Origin: Brachypodium distachyon
Taxonomy: Eukaryota; Streptophyta; Magnoliopsida; Poales; Poaceae
DNA: 64,000 bases
NCBI RefSeq assembly: GCF_000005505.3
Contig: NC_016131.3
Span: 56,653,355-56,717,354, forward strand
Reading direction: 5' to 3'
Position 1 is the first letter of the stretch; each line of letters begins with the position of its first letter. Shown here one piece after another: positions 11,840 to 23,388 of the stretch. The notes under the pieces were generated by a model that worked only from the letters and a program-made list of their open reading frames with translations, did not search any database and was not told the origin of the DNA. The position numbers were made by a program, and so were the translations under genes.

Positions 11840-13851
11840 TCATCTACCACCTGAGAGGTCAGATATTGTACTACTGTTTGTCATGCTCTCTGGATCAAAA
11901 TCTTTGTTCTGCATCAGTGAAAGAAGGTTGAAGCCTGTGTGTGTCGGATTTATTTCTGGTGGTGGTATGTCGCCGTTGAGATACTGCATAACCTGCCTCA
12001 TGTTCGGCCTCAAATTGATGAAAGGGTGTGAGCACAGCAATCCTAACTTTAGGGTTAGGCATGCCTCGTCAACATTGTAGCCACCTTGGAGTTTGGTATC
12101 CACTTTGTCTATGGGAAATCCTTCGTGCCAACGATCGAGCACCCAGTCAACCAACATGATTTGATTACCTTGTGCAGTTCGGTCGATGGGCTTTCGCCCA
12201 CAAGTGACCTCAAGAACAAGCATGCCAAAGGCATATACATCAGTAAGAGGGCTTGCTTTGTTGGTGCGTGCTAACTTGGGAGCTAGGTATCCAATGGTGC
12301 CAACAACATGTGTGGTTTGAGGATCAGAGCCATGATCATATAACCTTGCTAACCCAAAATCACCTAGTCTGGCGTTCAATTCATCATCTAGTAGCACATT
12401 GCTTGGTTTAATGTCTCGATGGAGTACAACTTTCTCCCATTCCTCATGGAGGTACAGCAATCCAGATGCAATGCCTTTGATGATTCTGAATCTTTGGGCC
12501 CAAGTTAATGTAGGCTTGTTCTCTTGATCATACAAGTACTTATCAAGACTTCCATTCGACATGTACTCATACACTAGAATAAGCTCGCCTTTGCGACGAC
12601 AATAGCCATGCAATTTCACAAGATTGCGGTGTTGGAGGTGACCGATGCTTACAATTTCAGCTACAAATTCCTTCATTCCCTGCTTAGAGTCATGGGAAAT
12701 CCTTTTCACAGCAATCTTCAGTTTAGACAGTGGAAGCACTCCCTTGTACACCCTTCCAAATCCTCCTACACCTAGTAGATTCTTATTCTTAAACCTCTCA
12801 GTAGCACGAAATAAGTCCTTAAATGAAAATCGATGTGGGCCAAATTCCACTTCCCAGTTTTCTCGTAGCTCAGCATACCTTAGTCGCCTTCGAACAAGAA
12901 GAATGAAGATGGTGCCCACAACAATAACAAATGCTGCAGTGAGTATTGGCATTACGATTTCCAATATCTTGGATCTCGGCTTGGGGCCTTCACGAGGTAA
13001 CTTTGCCAGCTTGGTGATGTCAATGGCTGGAGCAGGCTTGTTCACGCCAAAACTCCAGCCAAGCACATACTGTCTTGCCATGAACGACCCTGTCGACGAC
13101 GAGAAGCCAACATAAACCATATCTGTGAGCACTCTTGAGAGGTTATAGGTGGTGGTGAGTAATGGCTTGATGGGTTTGGCCATGTTTATGGGAGCCAAGG
13201 TCACATTGATCTGTTTACTATCCCCGTCGTATTCCACCCAGGCCTGCATCTCTTTGTAGCTCGCAAGCGTCAAGTTTGGAAATTACCGTTGTCGTCTTCG
13301 AAGTAGCCAGCACTGCTGGAGCTCATGGAAGTGAGACCGTTGATGTCGATTCCAACATGGTTGTTGTCTATGTCATTGAACTCAACATTCTGATTGGTGT
13401 CCAGCTCAACAGCGAAGAAGTGATTGGTTGCGTTGCCATTGTTGTGGTTGTTGATAAGACCCATGTACTGAGTTGGCATGGTGTCTGAGAAGTCGCTGCT
13501 CGCAGCAAGAAGGAAGGCGATGCCATGGCCGTAGATGTGGGGTTGGACACAGTGGATGGCGAACACATAGGAGGCACTAAAGGACTGAACTGCTCCTGTG
13601 GGTGTCTTGCTGAATTGGAATGGAGTCGGATGGAAGGCATGGCCTTTGAGACGAACGGTGCCATTGGTCAGCTCAAGCAGGCCATTTGGTGTGACTGTGG
13701 CCACTCCATCGAGGATTAGATTAACACCAGCGAAACCGGAGTAGACAAATTGATCTTGGCTGGTTGCAAAGGCTGAGAGATTAAGGGCAATGAAGAGTAT
13801 GAGATGTCGAAGAAAGGGCAGATGATTCATCTCACTCATGAGCATAAGCAA
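11840..13851 (-). pseudogene. L-type lectin receptor-like kinase with frameshift (LecRK B)
   Basis: Copy of the LecRK plan, nearest to LecRK D (same MLMLxSEMNHL start, HRDIKPSN and LHGYCRRK signatures). The first frame (13270..13851) gives 193 residues: signal peptide and most of the lectin domain, including FAVELDTNQNVEF, ending GNFQT then TGA. The lectin remainder, membrane helix and full kinase continue in another frame (11840..13273). The junction ..CCAAACTTGACG.. lacks one base compared with the expected Asn-Leu-Thr, so a one-base deletion in a short A run near 13273-13277 explains the break. The kinase has GVGGFG, IAVKR, HRD and DFG, but APE is APK (codon AAG, 12275-12277), which removes the Glu that normally pairs with a C-lobe Arg. 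Two independent lesions suggest a pseudogene. A sequencing error could explain the frameshift but not the APK change as well. Confidence 0.88.
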
Positions 13852-13918
13852 CTCAATGAAGATGCTGCGACATAAGCTTCACTGGCACTGAAGCTTGCAC
13901 GCTATTTGACGGTATGTC

Positions 13919-14027
13919 GGTATATATTAGGTGGGGAGTTAGGTAGTTTATTACCTAGGCAGTAGGCATGTGTTAGCTGGTTAGGAGTTCTGCCCTGTCT
14001 AGTTTTTCCACATGTATTGTCGTCTGG
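13919..14027 (-). promoter_or_regulatory. LecRK B upstream region with TATA box and shared motif
   Basis: On the coding strand a TAATATATACC box lies about 70 bases before the ATG. The shared motif CCAGACGACAATACATGTGG continues into AAAAAC (14003..14027) and lies about 152 bases before the ATG. It is comparable to the element of LecRK A and D. Confidence 0.45.
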
Positions 14028-14339
14028 ATGTACGAATCGGCCAAGTAGTCAGTATATACTGAAAACAATATTTGTTCAGTCAGGTTTTGTGGAAAGTACC
14101 CTCTGAACAATTACCTCCAGGCTGCAGTGCACTCAAATTAAGAGATTATTTTTATAAGAATTCAGAATTTTTGAACTAATATTTTTATTACAAACCTCTA
14201 TCCGGTCTTAAGCTGCATTTTCTGTTCCTTTTTCTCTCTCGATTGGATGATACTTTGATATTGCAGCAGTGCCAAGGAGTGGTTCCTACTTATTACTTAT
14301 TGGCCTTCAATCAAGCAATTATTCTTGACTAGAGTTTAG

Positions 14340-15835
14340 AGTTGCTAGGAAGTGAGCTAGAAGTAAGCATTTTCCATTCAAGAGGCTCCCTCAAGAAGTA
14401 TCTGATCTTACATTGCTCAGAAGTCAGAACGTCAAGATCAATGGCAGCTATGGTGTTCAGCGTATCTGACCAAATTCATGAGAAAATCTTTGACAGGGAT
14501 GTATCTCTTTTGAAAAGTACACTGCCATATAATTGTAATTCCTTTCGGATAGTTTGGTGCTATCTGGTGTAGTCCAATTTTTTCTGAGTCACCCTTAGAT
14601 GAATAGATGGTTGGATCCGCTTGATGAAAAATTGAAAATGAAGTTTGCATGCTGCAGTGGGATATAAAGATTAATTGAGGTCCTTGGCTGTTTCTATTGT
14701 CGTGGGTTTCCCTCCAGTCCCACTGAAAGTGACTTGAGTTATTTATTTTGTGTTTTATTAAAAAAGTGTTTGGTTATTTATTTATTTATGCTGTTTAGAC
14801 TTAAGATGGTGTTGTGTTTTCCAACCTGTGATTAGCTGGTTATGTGCAGTGATAGCTGCAGTTTTCATATTTCATACGCTTGGAAGGAAGCACCGGGAGG
14901 ATTCATTCTTAAGAGACAGTAGTAGGATAGTTAACTATTCATAGCACAGTTTGAATTAGGTAGTATTCACGGGGGGGATTTATCTTTCTTGTTTTTTGAT
15001 GTGTGGACTGAATTTTTGATTTGGAACTTTCTGGATATTATGTTGATGTTGCCAATTGTTTATAGAATTTTTTCAGTGACTTTTTGGTAGTCAAATAACG
15101 CATTGTCACTAGATTCTTCCTCGTGGCTTGACTAGCAAGAAAGGCAGGGGTTTGATCTAGAAGTAAGCATTCATCACTTAATGTAGATTCGTGGCATGCT
15201 AGGCACATATTGTGTTGATGCTGTTTGTAGATTTTTCCATGACTTTTTGGTAGTCAAAGTATGCATTGGATCATTCTTTCTTCTGGTTTGACTATCTAGG
15301 GGCTTGAGCTAGAAGTAAGCATTTGTCCTTTAATAATGTAGATGTGGACTGAAAGGGGCAGCCACCATATTGATCCACGAGACCGCTCATAGTGGGAGTA
15401 ACATAAGTGCCTATTAAGCAAATTTGGTGATGTGACATGTTATTAATGAGGAGAGAGATGTTTGTGGTAACTAAATATGTTATCATAACATCACACAAAC
15501 AAAGACAAGATGAGTTTACAAGCTAATAAATGACATAATGCATGACACCACATAGATGTTACTACCCACTACGAAGGAAGTAACTTAAACTATTAACATA
15601 TACAAGTTATTACTCTAAGTTACTCCCCATTATGACCATGACTGGTGGCGTGGTTATCTAGAATTGAGGAAACTTGAAAGCTCACGCAGGATATATGCCA
15701 TCTGTCTTAAGTGTGAATTTGGGACCAAATTAAGTCATGGCGAAGTCTTTGACAGGGATGTCGTATTTTGACTGGTGCTATGAAATCTTGTTCTGATGCT
15801 CAGATTTGATCTTCTCTAATCAGGTATAATTGAAA
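14340..15835. repeat. Degenerate repeat cassettes upstream of LecRK B
   Basis: Two sequence phrases recur. The first is TCTTTGACAGGGATGT followed by TTTGA..GGTGC (about 14485 and 15749). The second is TAGAAGTAAGCATT followed by TTAATGTAGA (about 14360, 15160 and 15310). A 172-base tandem copy is clear: 15041 to about 15200 and 15213 to about 15352 both run TGTTGATG.T, GACTTTTTGGTAGTCAAA, TTGACTA..., CTAGAAGTAAGCATT. Matching cassettes lie in block 2 at 34.35-35.65 kb. No coding potential is seen. Confidence 0.55.
15378..15652. mobile_element. MITE-like inverted-repeat element
   Basis: The left end reads GACCGCTCATAGTGGGAGTAAC and the right end, reverse-complemented, CAGTCATGGTCATAATGGGGAGTAAC. 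These form imperfect terminal inverted repeats around about 275 bases with no ORF. It resembles Tourist-type MITEs of grasses. It has no counterpart in the same place in block 2, so it probably inserted after the duplication. Confidence 0.5.
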
Positions 15836-16487
15836 ATAGCTCCTGTTGCCGCTGCACCAGGTTTCCAGTCTGCCCCCAAACACTGACAGGGACATGAGGT
15901 GATCCTTGGCTATTTCATTCAGTTATATGGAACTTCACACGTAAGTTTTTTTGTTCTTCTGATTATTAAATTGTGCAACAATATGAAATCCGTCATTTTG
16001 ATGTTTCAGTACTCGGTATGGTCTGTAGGATCGAAGGCAGTAACAGGGATTTAAATACTGATGTTTTGCTGTGTGCTGTGTCTGGAGCACAGTAATGGGT
16101 GAGTTGGGCAGGAGATGGCTGGACTCGAGTTTTCTCGATTTAGTTTAGACTCCAGCGAAGATATTTTCTTATGTAATAAGCATCCCACTTTGTGGGAAGT
16201 ATATTTAGATAATGGTATACTCTATACTGTGATCAACATACGGCACCACTCGGGAATATTCAAGTTTTGAGTTCACTTGCAAGTTGGGGGTTCTGGACAT
16301 TGTGCGAAAGCAATGAATATGTAGAATGAAGATGCAATGCTGCCCGTTTTTTTCAGCTTCTAAGCCGGCTTCCAAGTCCAAAGAAGCTGCAGCCGAAAAG
16401 AACTCAAGTCGTTTCTGGGAGCAGCCCAACATTCGAAATCCTTCGTACGAAAAAAACCCGACCTTCTAAAAATCTACGCCGAAACCA

Positions 16488-17100
16488 CTACCGTACCGTT
16501 TCGTGTTTCTTTTCTTTTTTCCTCCCTCCCGAGCGTCCAGTTCCCCTCGTCTCCTCTCCGCCTAGGCTTTGAACCCAGCCGCCGCCATCGCTACCCGAGG
16601 ACCTAGCTGTCGCCGCCACCCGAGGACCCCGCCGCCGCCATCCGGCGACCAGGGGCCATGAATCCGGGATAGTCTTCTCCCTCCTCCGCCCGGCCTCCTC
16701 TCCCTCCTTCGTCCGGCCTTCTCTCCCTCCTCCGGCCAAGCTCCTCTCCCTCCTTTGCGCTACGGGATAGCGGCCGCGCCGTCCGGATCCAGCCACATCC
16801 GCCCGCTCGAAACCTCGAAGGCTGGTTCGCGGCGCCCGCGCCACCCCTTCTGGTTCGTGGCGCCATCGACGGTGAATCGTGGGCCGCCGCCGCGGAGACA
16901 GCAAGAGTCGTCGGCCTTGGTGGTGCATGCCCGTGCGGAACCCCACCCCCTCTGCAACTTCGGAACAAGTCAGTGCTCCCCTCCGCGAAGTTGGACGGCC
17001 GGCTCGCCCTACCCAATGCTCTGATCGACCAGTTCGTCCTCCCCGACGCCGACTCTTCTTGTGCTCAGCTTTCTGTCGCTTCAACCTTCTACTCCCCTGC
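16488..17100. other. GC-rich segment, no gene assigned
   Basis: A strongly GC-rich stretch with long open frames on both strands (for example 16488..17084 minus, rich in Arg and Gly). The composition alone keeps frames open. Pyrimidine-rich plus-strand sequence at its left looks like the 5' leader of a plus-strand transcript, but no product is recognisable. Its flanks (16360-16420 and 17420-17545) share the phrase GCCGAAAAGAACT, which also forms the ends of the inverted repeat at 22.6-22.8 kb, so the segment may be part of a mobile element. Confidence 0.3.
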
Positions 17101-17140
17101 AGGATCTTTTCTCATACATCTGCCCATGTTTTGTATGTAT

Positions 17141-17365
17141 GCATGATGCAGTGACCAATTGTTTTGTTGATGTAATAGCAGTGAGCAAATTTCTATAGTG
17201 TCCAAAAAATTACGGCATTAGTGCATGATTCAATGACCAATTTTTTTTGTTCGATGCGGCAAGGATCAAATTTCTGTAGCGTATGAAAAAGGATGGCTTG
17301 AATGCATGATCACAGTGACCAAGTTTTCAATTCAATGTGTGATTGCAGTCACCAAAATTTACATA
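17141..17365. repeat. Tandem repeat, unit about 81 bases
   Basis: Three imperfect head-to-tail copies begin at 17141, 17222 and 17304. Each starts GCATGAT.CA.TGACCAA and continues with GT..GCAA/GAGCAAATTTCT.TAG.GT. The third copy is shorter or more diverged. No coding potential is seen. Confidence 0.6.
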
Positions 17366-17591
17366 TTGCAGACCAAGGGTATTATAGACTTTTCATTAGA
17401 TAACTCAGACAATAAGCTCAGATGCTAGAAACCGAAAAGAACTGGATTTTAGTTTTTGGATGGCTTCTCCTTGCCACAGTTTCTGTGAGTAGAGAAGTTA
17501 AAACCGTTTCTGAAGAAGCCGAAACCGAAAAGAACTGGCCCTCTCCAGACTGATGGCTTTTGGAGTTTGTAGAAGTTTAGACTAAATACAT

Positions 17592-17673
17592 TCTTGATTA
17601 ATTCTTCCATGGGGCAGAGGAAGCAGCAATGATCTTGATTAATTCTCCCATGGGGCAGAGGAAGCAGCAATGA
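17592..17673. repeat. Direct repeat, unit 41 bases, two copies
   Basis: The unit TCTTGATTAATTCT.CCATGG continues with GGCAGAGGAAGCAGCAATGA. It occurs at 17592..17632 and 17633..17673 with one mismatch, so this is a recent tandem duplication. Confidence 0.8.
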
Positions 17674-18011
17674 GTAATGAGTTTCATCCCTGGTGATCAG
17701 TCTGAAAGAACACTAACAAAAAAAAATTGACATTCCAGAAAAACAACAAAGTGTTTTTAATGGCAGCATCTGAAATGTGTATACCCGAGCATTTTACCAG
17801 TTCTCTTTGTGCAGTTTGTACAAGATTACAATGTACCAGTAACTCCTTGAACTTCGTTACTCCAGAAGACACGGCCCACTCCTCTTGGGCTGGTAGAGAT
17901 GGGTCAGACGAGTGGGCCGTGGGGCGTCTTGGCCCGTGACCCGACGGGGGTGCCTCCCGATTGTTTCGCAACCGCCGTTGATCTTGATCCCTTTCTTGGC
18001 CAGGTCGGTAA

Positions 18012-21000
18012 ATGGCGCAAGAGGGAGAGTCTTCTTCTTCTTCACTCGAGACGACACGGCAGCCAGAAGAGCCGACACCAGCCTCTCCTGCGCACCTCGG
18101 CGGCACTCCAGCGCCAGCGGGCTCCCAATCCACCCCGGAGCGATCCCGGAAAAGGAGTTTGAGCGCCGGCGAGGAGGAGGAGGAGGAAGAGGCCAAGAAG
18201 AGAGATCTGGGGAAGGAGGAGGAGGAAGAGGTAGTGTCTTCTGCGCCGAGCTCGCCGCTTTGCGAGCCCTGCATCGCCGGGGATCCGGAGATATACGACA
18301 GATTTCGCTATCCAGACGTGTACCGCGCCTTCGAGGCTGAAGAAGACAAGTTTCAAGAAGCATTAGGTTTGCTTTTAATTAAGCCTTCTCTATTGTTTCT
18401 ATTTAGTCTTGTCATGAAAACGATTAGATCAATATAACTGCAAACCATGCTAGCAATCACATCATTCGTTTCAAGTTCTTTAAGCTATCGTGCTGCATCA
18501 CAAATCAAATGATGTTTACTTGTGTGTACTATATGTGATTTATATATGTAGTTCGTCAGACGGAACTGCCCACTTTGAAGATCTTCGGATATTCCACCTG
18601 CCTCTCTAATGATCCAAATCTTCTTCCTATCCGTGAATTGGGAACAAGGGCAGTGCTTCGTGCAGCTAAATTTCTACTTCGGCTCTCATCATTTCTTGGT
18701 AATCTAATTAAGTAGTAACATCTTGCACGTGTCTTTATTTCGTTAGATTCTCTGGCTGTTGGACTTGCTCATGTTTAGGACCTTTTATTTGCATGTATTG
18801 ATTTTGTAGATGACAAGCCATTACAAAGCTCCTCTGGTTTCTGGATCGAGTGGGATCAGGAGAATAAAACAGGAATTGTTTTGACCACTGCACATTTACT
18901 CCGCTCAAAATGCCCATCCATGGACCATTGGTTAGGCAAAGACCAATATGTTCCTCATGCTAAGGTGAGTTTCTATCCATCAAGGTTTTGGAAAGCGCTA
19001 GATAGCACTGCAGCGTTTTGTTGGAGACGAGTGCCTAGCATTCTGATGGACATGCACAGACACGCAACAGGGAGGTGGCGTATGTTTCAGATCATATAAA
19101 AACTAGAAAAATAGGAAGAATTTAGAATAGCATGAGTCTTCAAGGAAGAGAAACAAAAATTCTAAAGAAATAAAAGCAACAATGTGTACTAAACTATTTA
19201 TACTTAGAAATTTGTATTAGTACCTTGACACCTTGATTACTTCATCATATAAGTCTTGCTTTCTTTCTGATCTTCATCTATTCTCTCGTAATCTTGTTGA
19301 CCTCTTCCAGTTTTTCTCCAACAAAATTAACAGGCTGTACATACATTGGAAATAGAAATGTTAACCTTAGTATATACTCCCTCCTTTTCACAAAGATTGG
19401 CGTATTTTGTTTCGTTAAGACAAGGCTTTGACCAATGAAAATTCTATTGATATGTATTTTTTCATACATGAAATTTATATCAATGGATCCGTCTTTAAAA
19501 GTTCTTGCTAATGATCATGGTTTCGCATCATATAATTTGCATATTAATAGAGTAATTCTTGGTCAAAGGCTTGTCTTAACGAAACCAAATACGCCAACCT
19601 TGGTGAAAAGGAGGGAGTATTTGCTTCTGTTTCAAAAGATGTCTTCTGTGCAGCTGGACATTTTTTGTATCTATTCTGTAAAAAATGTGGTTATATTTTT
19701 TTAACCATTGTTTCAGGTTATTGTTCACCTCTTGAATGACACCACCACAGAAGGCCACCTGCTCTACCACCAGGAGCACTATGATCTTGCTTTTTTTAGG
19801 CTTAGAGTGGATCAACCTGTTCAGTTACCTTCTTTTGATTGCAACATAAAATGTGCTCAAGAGGTTTTCATGCTTGGAAGAGATGAATTTATGAAATTAA
19901 GAATAACCAGTGGTAGGGTGGAATATTTAAATCCAAGCTTGTTTCATAGATATCATTATATCTATGTTCATCGGACAGATTGCAAAGATCGTCACAATAA
20001 GGTACAAAATATGTACGTTTATTATTTACTTATTGTGTTTTGAATCAATAAATTTGTTCTTATTATTCTGTTATTATTAAATTTAAAATATTATGAATCT
20101 GATTGTTGTAGTATGATGACGGAGGGCCAGTCATTGACCTTGATGGAAATGTTGTGGGTATAATCAACAATACCGTAAAAGGGTCTTTTATGCCTACTTC
20201 TATTTTGGTCAAGTGTTTGGATTTGTTTAGAAAGCATAGGTATGTTTTCCCTGGCTCTATCATATTTGTTGTAATTTTGTTTATATTATTTTATCTCTTT
20301 TTTCTCTTACTTATCTCAAACCAGCATATTTGGTCTTAGTATAATTAAAACCGGGCCACTGTGTCTTTTGTACCTAAATATATTAAATGCTTGCTTACTG
20401 GGTATAGGTGCATCCCTCGGCTCCACCTTGGACTAAAGTTTAGTGCCATTGAACTTCTAGACCCTGCTCATGTTGAGTGGATATGGCGGAAGTGTCATAT
20501 TGACCATGGTCTTATTATTAAAACGGTATGTATATTCACCATTGCTTATTTATGGACTAAACTTTAGCTTTCATCAAGGTGCTTCTCATGCATATTATGG
20601 AGTAATTAGGTCTCAAGTGGGTCTCTTGCTGAGAAGCTTGGGATCTGTAGAGGTGATGTTCTTTATCGTTTGGACGGAAAAGATATTTCTACTACGGTCG
20701 AGGTAAGTGTATCATATACTTTTTAGGATTCATTTATTATGGGAAAAATATATTCATGTGCATTCTATTACTTTATGTTCCTGAGTTATATATTTTTTTT
20801 GTACTGCTATTATCAGTTGGAAAAAATGTTGCTGGACATTTGCTTGGACTGTTTTGGCACAGAAATATACTGTAATGACAAAGTGAATATCTCGGTAAGT
20901 TTGCTTTATATTTCGGTTGGGACTTGCTTGATGTGTGACTATTGATTCCTTCATACAAAAATATGATTATTAAAATCTTAGTCTCTAAGAATTATATTAC

Positions 21001-21061
21001 ACTGTTTTTACAGATTGAGGTATTTGACGTGCGCCAAGTCTCTGGAGGACTAGAACATTGA
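18012..21061 (+). CDS. HtrA/trypsin-like protein with PDZ-like region, probably inactive
   Basis: Nine exons with GT/AG introns: 18012..18366, 18552..18698, 18810..18964, 19717..20001, 20112..20239, 20408..20525, 20610..20702, 20817..20894 and 21014..21061. They join in frame to 468 residues. The N-terminus (1-118) is acidic and Ser/Glu/Arg-rich. A chymotrypsin-fold region follows: catalytic His196 in GIVLTTAHLL and Asp242 in HYDLAFFRL. The oxyanion segment reads YDDGGPVIDLDGNVVGI, with Asp317 where active enzymes have Ser (SGGP). A PDZ-like region lies about 365-455 (SSGSLAEKLGICRGDVLYRL). Grass genomes carry a family of such DegP-like proteins. The missing Ser suggests a pseudoprotease that may bind substrate without cutting. 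The last exon ends GLEH then TGA, but the next frame continues to a donor at 21101 and matches an exon at 23.4 kb in phase, so the C-terminus looks shortened by a one-base frameshift. The gene lies between the two copies of the duplicated LecRK block. Confidence 0.75.
19377..19617. mobile_element. Stowaway-type MITE in intron 3 of the HtrA-like gene
   Basis: The left end reads CTCCCTCCTTTTCACAAAG and the right end CTTGGTGAAAAGGAGGGAG, flanked by TA on both sides. The inverted repeats extend inward (GCGTATTTTGTTTCGTTAAGACAAGGC against GCTTGTCTTAACGAAACCAAATACGC). About 241 bases, no ORF of its own. It lies between exons 3 and 4 and can be spliced out. Confidence 0.85.
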
Positions 21062-22560
21062 CTGTTGATGTATCTGATAGAGGAGAAATTGTTGTGATAG
21101 GTACGCATCTCCCCTTTGAACCTAGTTGCATCAAAAGATTGCAAATCGAGGAGAACATTGATCAGTCTTTCGCTGGTTTTAGAACATGATGCCTAGCCGG
21201 TAATCTTCTGTAGATGGTGTCATAAGGATCATGATTATTGGTCCTCAGAGCAACATGATCGGTCATGTTGTATGATTGAAACTGATCATCTAGGCAGCTG
21301 TGAGGCAAAATAAAAATCTGATAAGCCCAAAACGCAGTGCAATGAAACAAGTGATTTAACAATGTACCTTGTACACTAAATATCCTACATTCCTTGTCAT
21401 CTTGCTCAGTTTGTTCTCCTTTTGTGGTGTCCAAGCATTCTATGAGAGAAATAATTATTGGAACAACCATGCATGATTTCAACAGATCATCTGTACCATG
21501 ATTACAGAGTATATACCTTCCAATTCAGCATGTGCCCATGCACTAAAGATTCTTCGTTCAATTAAGTTAAATCGGGAAAACTGAAAAACATTGAAAGTTG
21601 TCAAATGGTTCGATCACCAAAAAAAATACATGTCGTTTGAGTCTGTTGAAAATGAAAAATGCAAAATCATAATAGCACATTTAGGTGGCAAGTCGTTCGA
21701 GTTCTGTAAATTTTGTTTACCTAAGTGTATATTTATCTTGTTCATTGATTCTCTTTAATTGGACGTAACTGTATATGACCATATATAGCCTTTTTAAATG
21801 CCCTCAACAATTTTATAATTAAACAGATATATTGGTGTCAGAAAAATACTGTACACATGACGGTATGCAATAGGGATGATTCATGATCATAAACATAAAC
21901 TTCAGTGCATCAAAAATGAAAAAAAGCTAAATTATGGCTGGAATCATCGGTGAATCAAAAGGGAGCCAAGATAAATTCTGTATACAAATTACAGCTTCAA
22001 GAAAGATTCCTTGTGGCAGCAGGAGATGCAACAAAGAATGTCATGATATGTAATTCATTTGTGATGTTCACACAGGTATAAATAGTAGGTTTTCCTTATC
22101 ATAGGGGCAATTGTAGGTTCAAACGGCATAACATAGGGAGAAGACTATTTGGCTAATGCTTCTTTGAAGCCATGCAAACCATATGGGTTTTCCTTCTTAG
22201 TGAGTTGCTTGTATACAAATGTTCAACTCTAGCTCCTTTCTTGGGCACCATCGATCCTCAGTGTCTGGCTCAATCATTTCAGCAATCTCTTTCCTTCCAT
22301 CCAGAATAAACACCAGGAAACAAATTACTAGCAACAGACTTATCCACTAGGTCCACCAACTTGACCATCTGCTTGTCTCTATAACTCTTCTTGAGCTTCT
22401 TTCCATCAGGTGAGATCTGGGCTACAGCTCTTTTCTTGGTTGCTTGTCCTATTTTATGTTTTCTTAGTGTATTATCACAATCAACATTTACACCATGTCA
22501 CCATCACCCTCTCCGACATCTGAGTGTCTTCCAAGCCTACAAGGTGACCTGCTACATATG
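21062..22560. other. Region after the annotated stop of the HtrA-like gene
   Basis: Bases 21062..21100 are the out-of-frame remainder of exon 9 (LTVDVSDRGEIVVI in the shifted frame), followed by GTACGC as donor. The rest up to the orphan exon at 23.4 kb would be a 2.3-kb intron. I see no other gene here; ORFs are short. Confidence 0.5.
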
Positions 22561-22564
22561 CTTC

Positions 22565-22771
22565 GTTCTTTTCGGCTTCTAGTACCGGCTTCTCTTAGAA
22601 ACTGCCCTCACCCAGCTTCCTAGAGAAGCCGAATCATAGATTTAGCTAGACTTTCAAAATAGTTTAGGCCAAACTAGTTTGGTAGACTAATCAAATTTAG
22701 GTGGCGGCTTCTCCATTAAGCTGGGGAAGGGCAGTTTCTCGAAGAAGCCGGCACAGGAAGCCGAAAAGAAC
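22565..22771. mobile_element. MITE-like element with long inverted repeats
   Basis: GTTCTTTTCGGCTTC at the left mirrors GAAGCCGAAAAGAAC at the right. Further inside, ACCGGCTTCTC..AGAAACTGCCCT..CCCAGCTT mirrors AAGCTGGGGAAGGGCAGTTTCTCGAAGAAGCCGG. About 207 bases, non-coding. Related end sequences (GCCGAAAAGAACTGG) occur at 16.4 and 17.4-17.54 kb. Confidence 0.65.
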
Positions 22772-22917
22772 TGGCCCTATGCAGACTTATTGGTGCAGCT
22801 AGCATCATCAAACATCTCTTGCAGTGACTCTTCGGGCTCTAGTGGTGCATATCGAAACTTAGCACAACCAGACATAGCCTACAAGGAAACAAAAGTGTAA
22901 TTACAGTAGTCCGGTGC

Positions 22918-22969
22918 TGTTACAGTTCAGCAAGCATGTACAACTTGTTACAGTTCAGCAAGCATGTAC
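22918..22969. repeat. Direct repeat, 24 bases, period 28
   Basis: TGTTACAGTTCAGCAAGCAT followed by GTAC occurs at 22918..22941 and 22946..22969 without mismatch. No function is evident. Confidence 0.8.
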
Positions 22970-23388
22970 GTGTTACTACTATACAAGAATAATTGCATAT
23001 GTTCAACTGATCTGCGCTGCCAATAATCATCGTCAGCCACAATGTTATTAGTGGCCGGATCTCTTCCTAAACCAGTCGCGTTACGGTTCAATGTCTTCCA
23101 CATGGCATAACCACCATTCAACATTTCACCGCCTATTTTTTTAATTGCCTTTTGTTATATGATTCTTCTTTATGCGCTGATCGAATTCGTCTCAAGTTTA
23201 TGGTAATCTTTTTTGCTTTTCAGACGTTAATTGTTGTGGCTTATTCTTCGCATATCTGCTTGACTCATTTCTAAAAGGATTGGTACTTCACAGCTATTTA
23301 AATGAGATTTAGGCTATAAGCAAAAGTTGTAATGTCTGGTTTACATACACAAATAATTCACCTTATAAAGATGTTTTTCTATGTGTAG

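Noticed and set aside
12645..13115. Long open frames on the strand opposite the LecRK genes (also 50477..50806, 55226..55612, 28062..28415)
   Set aside because: They recur at matching places in all paralogs and reflect the codon pattern of the sense gene. No independent features or start context.
16488..17084. 198-codon minus-strand ORF rich in Arg and Gly
   Set aside because: Open because of GC-rich sequence; overlapping frames on both strands are equally open, no recognisable domain.
21014..21061. Exon 9 of the HtrA-like gene as the true ancestral C-terminus
   Set aside because: The shifted frame and the phase-matched exon at 23.4 kb explain the sequence better, although the annotated frame is kept as the present coding end.
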